Below, piece after piece: positions 61,638-64,000 of a stretch of DNA of 64,000 nucleotides. How positions within the stretch are numbered: position 1 is the first letter of the stretch; every line of letters begins with the position of its first letter. The notes beneath the pieces are model-generated. The model made no database searches and was not told the origin of the DNA. It saw only the letters and a list, made by a program, of their open reading frames with translations. The position numbers and the translations under genes are program-made. Location: NCBI RefSeq assembly GCF_010500915.1, contig NZ_JAAAWP010000015.1:1-64000 (forward strand). The letters run 5' to 3'. This stretch comes from Alteromonas hispanica. Its GTDB lineage: Bacteria; Pseudomonadota; Gammaproteobacteria; Enterobacterales; Alteromonadaceae.

Positions 61638-63779
61638 ATGTCTCGCAAAATAATGCTAATTCCCGTTGGCTCAAGCGTAGGGTTAACGACGGTTAGCATG
61701 GGCCTTGTTCGCGCTATAGAAGAGCAGGGTATAAAGCTTAACTTTTTTAAACCCGTTGCCCAGCCTCGTCGCGGAGACAACGGCGAAGAACGCTCAACGG
61801 CAATTATTGCTCACCATGCCAGTGTTACACCTATATCGCCGTTCAAACTTGAATATGTTGAGCGAATGATAGGCAATGACAATACCGACGAGTTGCTTGA
61901 AGAAATTATTGAACGCTTCGAGAACAATAGCGAGCGAGACGCAGTCACCGTTATTGAAGGGCTGGTTACTACCCGGCATCACCCCTACGCAGAGCGATTG
62001 AACTTAGAGATAAGTCGCGCATTAGATGCTGATATCGTTTTTGTGGCGGTTCCCGGTAACGACGACACTGTTGATATCAATCATAGATTAGAAATAGTGG
62101 TAGACACTTATGGCGGTCATAAGAGCCAAAAAGTGGTGGGATGTATTTTCAATAAAGTGAATGCGCCCTTTGATGAACACGGTAGATTGCGAGCCGATAT
62201 TGGCGTAATCGATAAGCCTGAACACGACGAAGCGCGATCACTTGCACTGAAAGAACTGCCTATTTTCAACAAGGGTCTCAGTCTTTTAGGCATGATTGAT
62301 TGGAGTGCTGAGCTTGTCTCTCCGCGAGCGATTGATGTGGCAAAGCATTTAAATGCCACGTTACTAAACGAAGGCGATATGGACAAACGCCGACTGAGTA
62401 GCGTGACCTTTTGTGCTCGAGAAATTCACAATATGGCGCACACGTTAAAGCCTGGTGCATTGCTGGTGCTATCAGGTGACAGAAGCGATGTGTTTGTATC
62501 TTGTTGTCTTGCCGCGCTAAACGGCACTAAGTTAGGAGCTTTGCTGCTTACTGGCGGCTACGAGCCGGATGAAAATATTATGGCGCTGTGCAGTCAGGCA
62601 ATGGAGACAGGATTGCCTGTGATGTTAGTTAACACTAACACCTGGCAGACTGCGCAAAACCTGCACGCATTTAACCAAGAAGTGCCGGTAGACGATAGCC
62701 AGCGTATCGAAAAGGTGATGGTGCATACAGCAGAAAGCCTTGATGCCGCCTGGGTAACATCGCTAACTGATAAAGTCTCTCGTCAGCGCAAACTCTCGCC
62801 ATCAGCATTCCGTTACTATTTGACTAATCGCGCGCGTCAGGTGAATAAGCGCATTGTGCTGCCCGAGGGGAATGAGCCTCGTACAGTTGTTGCAGCATCT
62901 ATTTGTGCAAGTAGAGGGTTAGCAAGACCTGTTCTATTAGGTGATGAAAACGAAATTCGACGTATTGCCGAGCAGCAAGGTGTGGTGTTAAGCGAAGGCG
63001 TTGAAATTCTCTCACCAGATAATGTTCGCGGCGATTACGTTGAGGGGCTTGTTCAGCTAAGGGGGCACAAGGGCGTAACTGATGTAGTGGCCAATGAGTT
63101 ACTGCAAGATAATGTCACCTTGGGCACTATGATGTTGCAGCAAGATCACGTAGACGGATTGGTATCTGGAGCGGTGAACACCACCGCAAATACTATTCGA
63201 CCCGCGTTACAGTTGATTAAAACCGCAGAAAATGCGTCATTAGTCTCTTCTGTGTTTTTCATGCTGTTGCCCGATCAAGTATTGGTTTATGGTGATTGTG
63301 CTATCAACCCCGACCCGAATGCCCAGCAGTTGGCCGATATCGCCATTCAGTCTGCAACCTCAGCGCAGATGTTCGGTATTGAACCGAGAGTGGCCATGAT
63401 CAGCTACAGCACCGGCACGTCAGGCGCAGGTAGCGATGTTGAAAAGGTACGAGAAGCAACTGAAATTGCCAAATCTATGCGCCCAGACTTACTTATTGAC
63501 GGCCCATTGCAATACGATGCAGCCGCCATTGAAAGTGTAGGTAAAAGCAAAGCCCCCAACAGCCCAGTGGCGGGTAAAGCGAATGTATTTGTGTTCCCAG
63601 ATTTAAATACGGGAAATACCACTTATAAAGCAGTTCAGCGTAGTTTCGACCTAGTGTGTATTGGTCCCATGTTGCAAGGCATGCGCAAGCCGGTTAACGA
63701 TTTAAGTCGCGGTGCATTGGTCGACGACATTGTATTTACTATTGCCCTAACAGCTATTCAGGCCGAAGGCGGTAGCTGA
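61638..63779 (+). CDS. pta: Phosphate acetyltransferase (long form)
   Basis: The 713-residue protein is the long Pta: an N-terminal P-loop-like dethiobiotin-synthetase-type domain ([20 protein letters not shown]), a central DRTGG domain (about 210-325, '[17 protein letters not shown]') and the C-terminal PTA domain from about 385 ('[26 protein letters not shown]', '[20 protein letters not shown]', '[17 protein letters not shown]', '[17 protein letters not shown]'). It transfers acetyl between CoA and phosphate. Ribosome binding site AGGAG at 7 bp. Confidence 0.97.
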   Translation: MSRKIMLIPVGSSVGLTTVSMGLVRAIEEQGIKLNFFKPVAQPRRGDNGEERSTAIIAHHASVTPISPFKLEYVERMIGNDNTDELLEEIIERFENNSERDAVTVIEGLVTTRHHPYAERLNLEISRALDADIVFVAVPGNDDTVDINHRLEIVVDTYGGHKSQKVVGCIFNKVNAPFDEHGRLRADIGVIDKPEHDEARSLALKELPIFNKGLSLLGMIDWSAELVSPRAIDVAKHLNATLLNEGDMDKRRLSSVTFCAREIHNMAHTLKPGALLVLSGDRSDVFVSCCLAALNGTKLGALLLTGGYEPDENIMALCSQAMETGLPVMLVNTNTWQTAQNLHAFNQEVPVDDSQRIEKVMVHTAESLDAAWVTSLTDKVSRQRKLSPSAFRYYLTNRARQVNKRIVLPEGNEPRTVVAASICASRGLARPVLLGDENEIRRIAEQQGVVLSEGVEILSPDNVRGDYVEGLVQLRGHKGVTDVVANELLQDNVTLGTMMLQQDHVDGLVSGAVNTTANTIRPALQLIKTAENASLVSSVFFMLLPDQVLVYGDCAINPDPNAQQLADIAIQSATSAQMFGIEPRVAMISYSTGTSGAGSDVEKVREATEIAKSMRPDLLIDGPLQYDAAAIESVGKSKAPNSPVAGKANVFVFPDLNTGNTTYKAVQRSFDLVCIGPMLQGMRKPVNDLSRGALVDDIVFTIALTAIQAEGGS

Positions 63780-63794
63780 TTTTAAGGTGAGTAA

Positions 63795-63823
63795 GAGGCT
63801 TGAACTTAATAAGTTCAAGCCTC
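63795..63823. terminator. Hairpin after pta
   Basis: GAGGCTTGAACTT and AAGTTCAAGCCTC form a 13-bp perfect stem with a 3-nt loop. A clear T-run is missing on the plus side, so it may end transcription weakly or protect the mRNA. The next gene converges from the right. Confidence 0.65.
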
Positions 63824-63891
63824 AAAATTAATAAGCGCTACGTCCGTTTGGTCTTTCCTTTTCGGTTATGGCGCTTTTTTGTCATTTATTA

Positions 63892-64000
63892 TCAAGAATG
63901 AGCTAAATAAGTGATGACAATACCGCTTATCAGGCCGCACAAATAGCCGATGAGATGCGTATTCAATAGCAAGAATTTTCTATCCTGAACCGAAGAGGCA
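63892..64000 (-). CDS. Probable rhomboid-family protein, C-terminal end (cut by window edge)
   Basis: The minus strand reads 35 codons into the window edge and stops at 63892-63894. The peptide contains NTHLIGYLCGLISGIVITYL, which fits the last membrane helix of rhomboid proteases, where His of the 'N/D..aHlxGxxxG' motif is the catalytic base. Only this tail is visible, so identity is tentative. Confidence 0.5.
   Translation of the reverse strand, partial: ASSVQDRKFLLLNTHLIGYLCGLISGIVITYLAHS

Overview
The window reads as a chromosomal stretch of a marine gammaproteobacterium of the Alteromonadales, most likely Alteromonas or a close relative. The evidence is gene content only: large TonB-dependent receptors, a DUF3718 protein, a symporter-kinase of the CrbS type, the carA-carB-greA order and the grpE-dnaK-dnaJ order. 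No rRNA or tRNA gene was recognised. No species call is possible without a search.

Layout. 1-5000: the tail of an IS3-type transposase, a secreted CHRD-domain protein, a large secreted subtilisin-like protease with PKD and fibronectin III domains, and the degraded remains of a prolyl oligopeptidase gene. 5027-6016: an S33-type alpha/beta hydrolase. 6763-14317: a beta-glucan (probably laminarin) utilisation locus on the minus strand: GH16 lipoprotein, TonB receptor, second glycosidase. 15081-20993: housekeeping genes (tpm, bamE, recN under tandem LexA-like boxes, a DUF805 protein, dps, nadK). 21062-28958: a compact locus that looks dedicated to extracellular polyhydroxybutyrate (PHB): secreted depolymerase, a MetX-like periplasmic hydrolase, a GntP permease, 3-hydroxybutyrate dehydrogenase, a divergent TonB receptor and a LuxR-type response regulator. 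29129-33074: a GST and three unrecognised proteins. 33155-35840: a capsule-biosynthesis gene without its 5' part, next to an IS200/IS605 element with a frameshifted tnpA and an apparently intact tnpB. 36063-41394: two convergent sensor kinases, one a CrbS-like symporter-kinase. 41541-45750: grpE, dnaK and dnaJ, with good sigma-32 promoters before grpE and dnaK. 45902-50019: a DUF3718 protein, cytochrome c', propionyl-CoA synthetase and cytochrome b561. 50291-57166: dapB, carA, carB, greA and a Nudix hydrolase. 57174-60253: two almost identical hsp20 genes, each with a sigma-32 promoter and a ROSE-like RNA thermometer, flanking a diheme peroxidase-like lipoprotein gene. 60429-63779: ackA-pta. 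The window ends in the 3' end of a probable rhomboid gene.

How the genes fit together. The organism seems to attack particulate polymers outside the cell (protein, beta-glucan, PHB), bring oligomers in through TonB receptors and finish them in the periplasm or cytoplasm. PHB monomers would give acetoacetate and acetyl-CoA, and the window also holds acetyl-phosphate (ackA-pta) and propionyl-CoA genes and a CrbS-type kinase of the kind known to control acetate use. The CrbR-like regulator lies beside the PHB locus about 9 kb from the kinase; their pairing is an inference. The most interesting items are the PHB locus, the repeat-bearing insertion inside the CrbS-like ATPase domain, the hsp20/thermometer duplication, the possible carAB attenuator and the IS605 element beside a truncated capsule gene.
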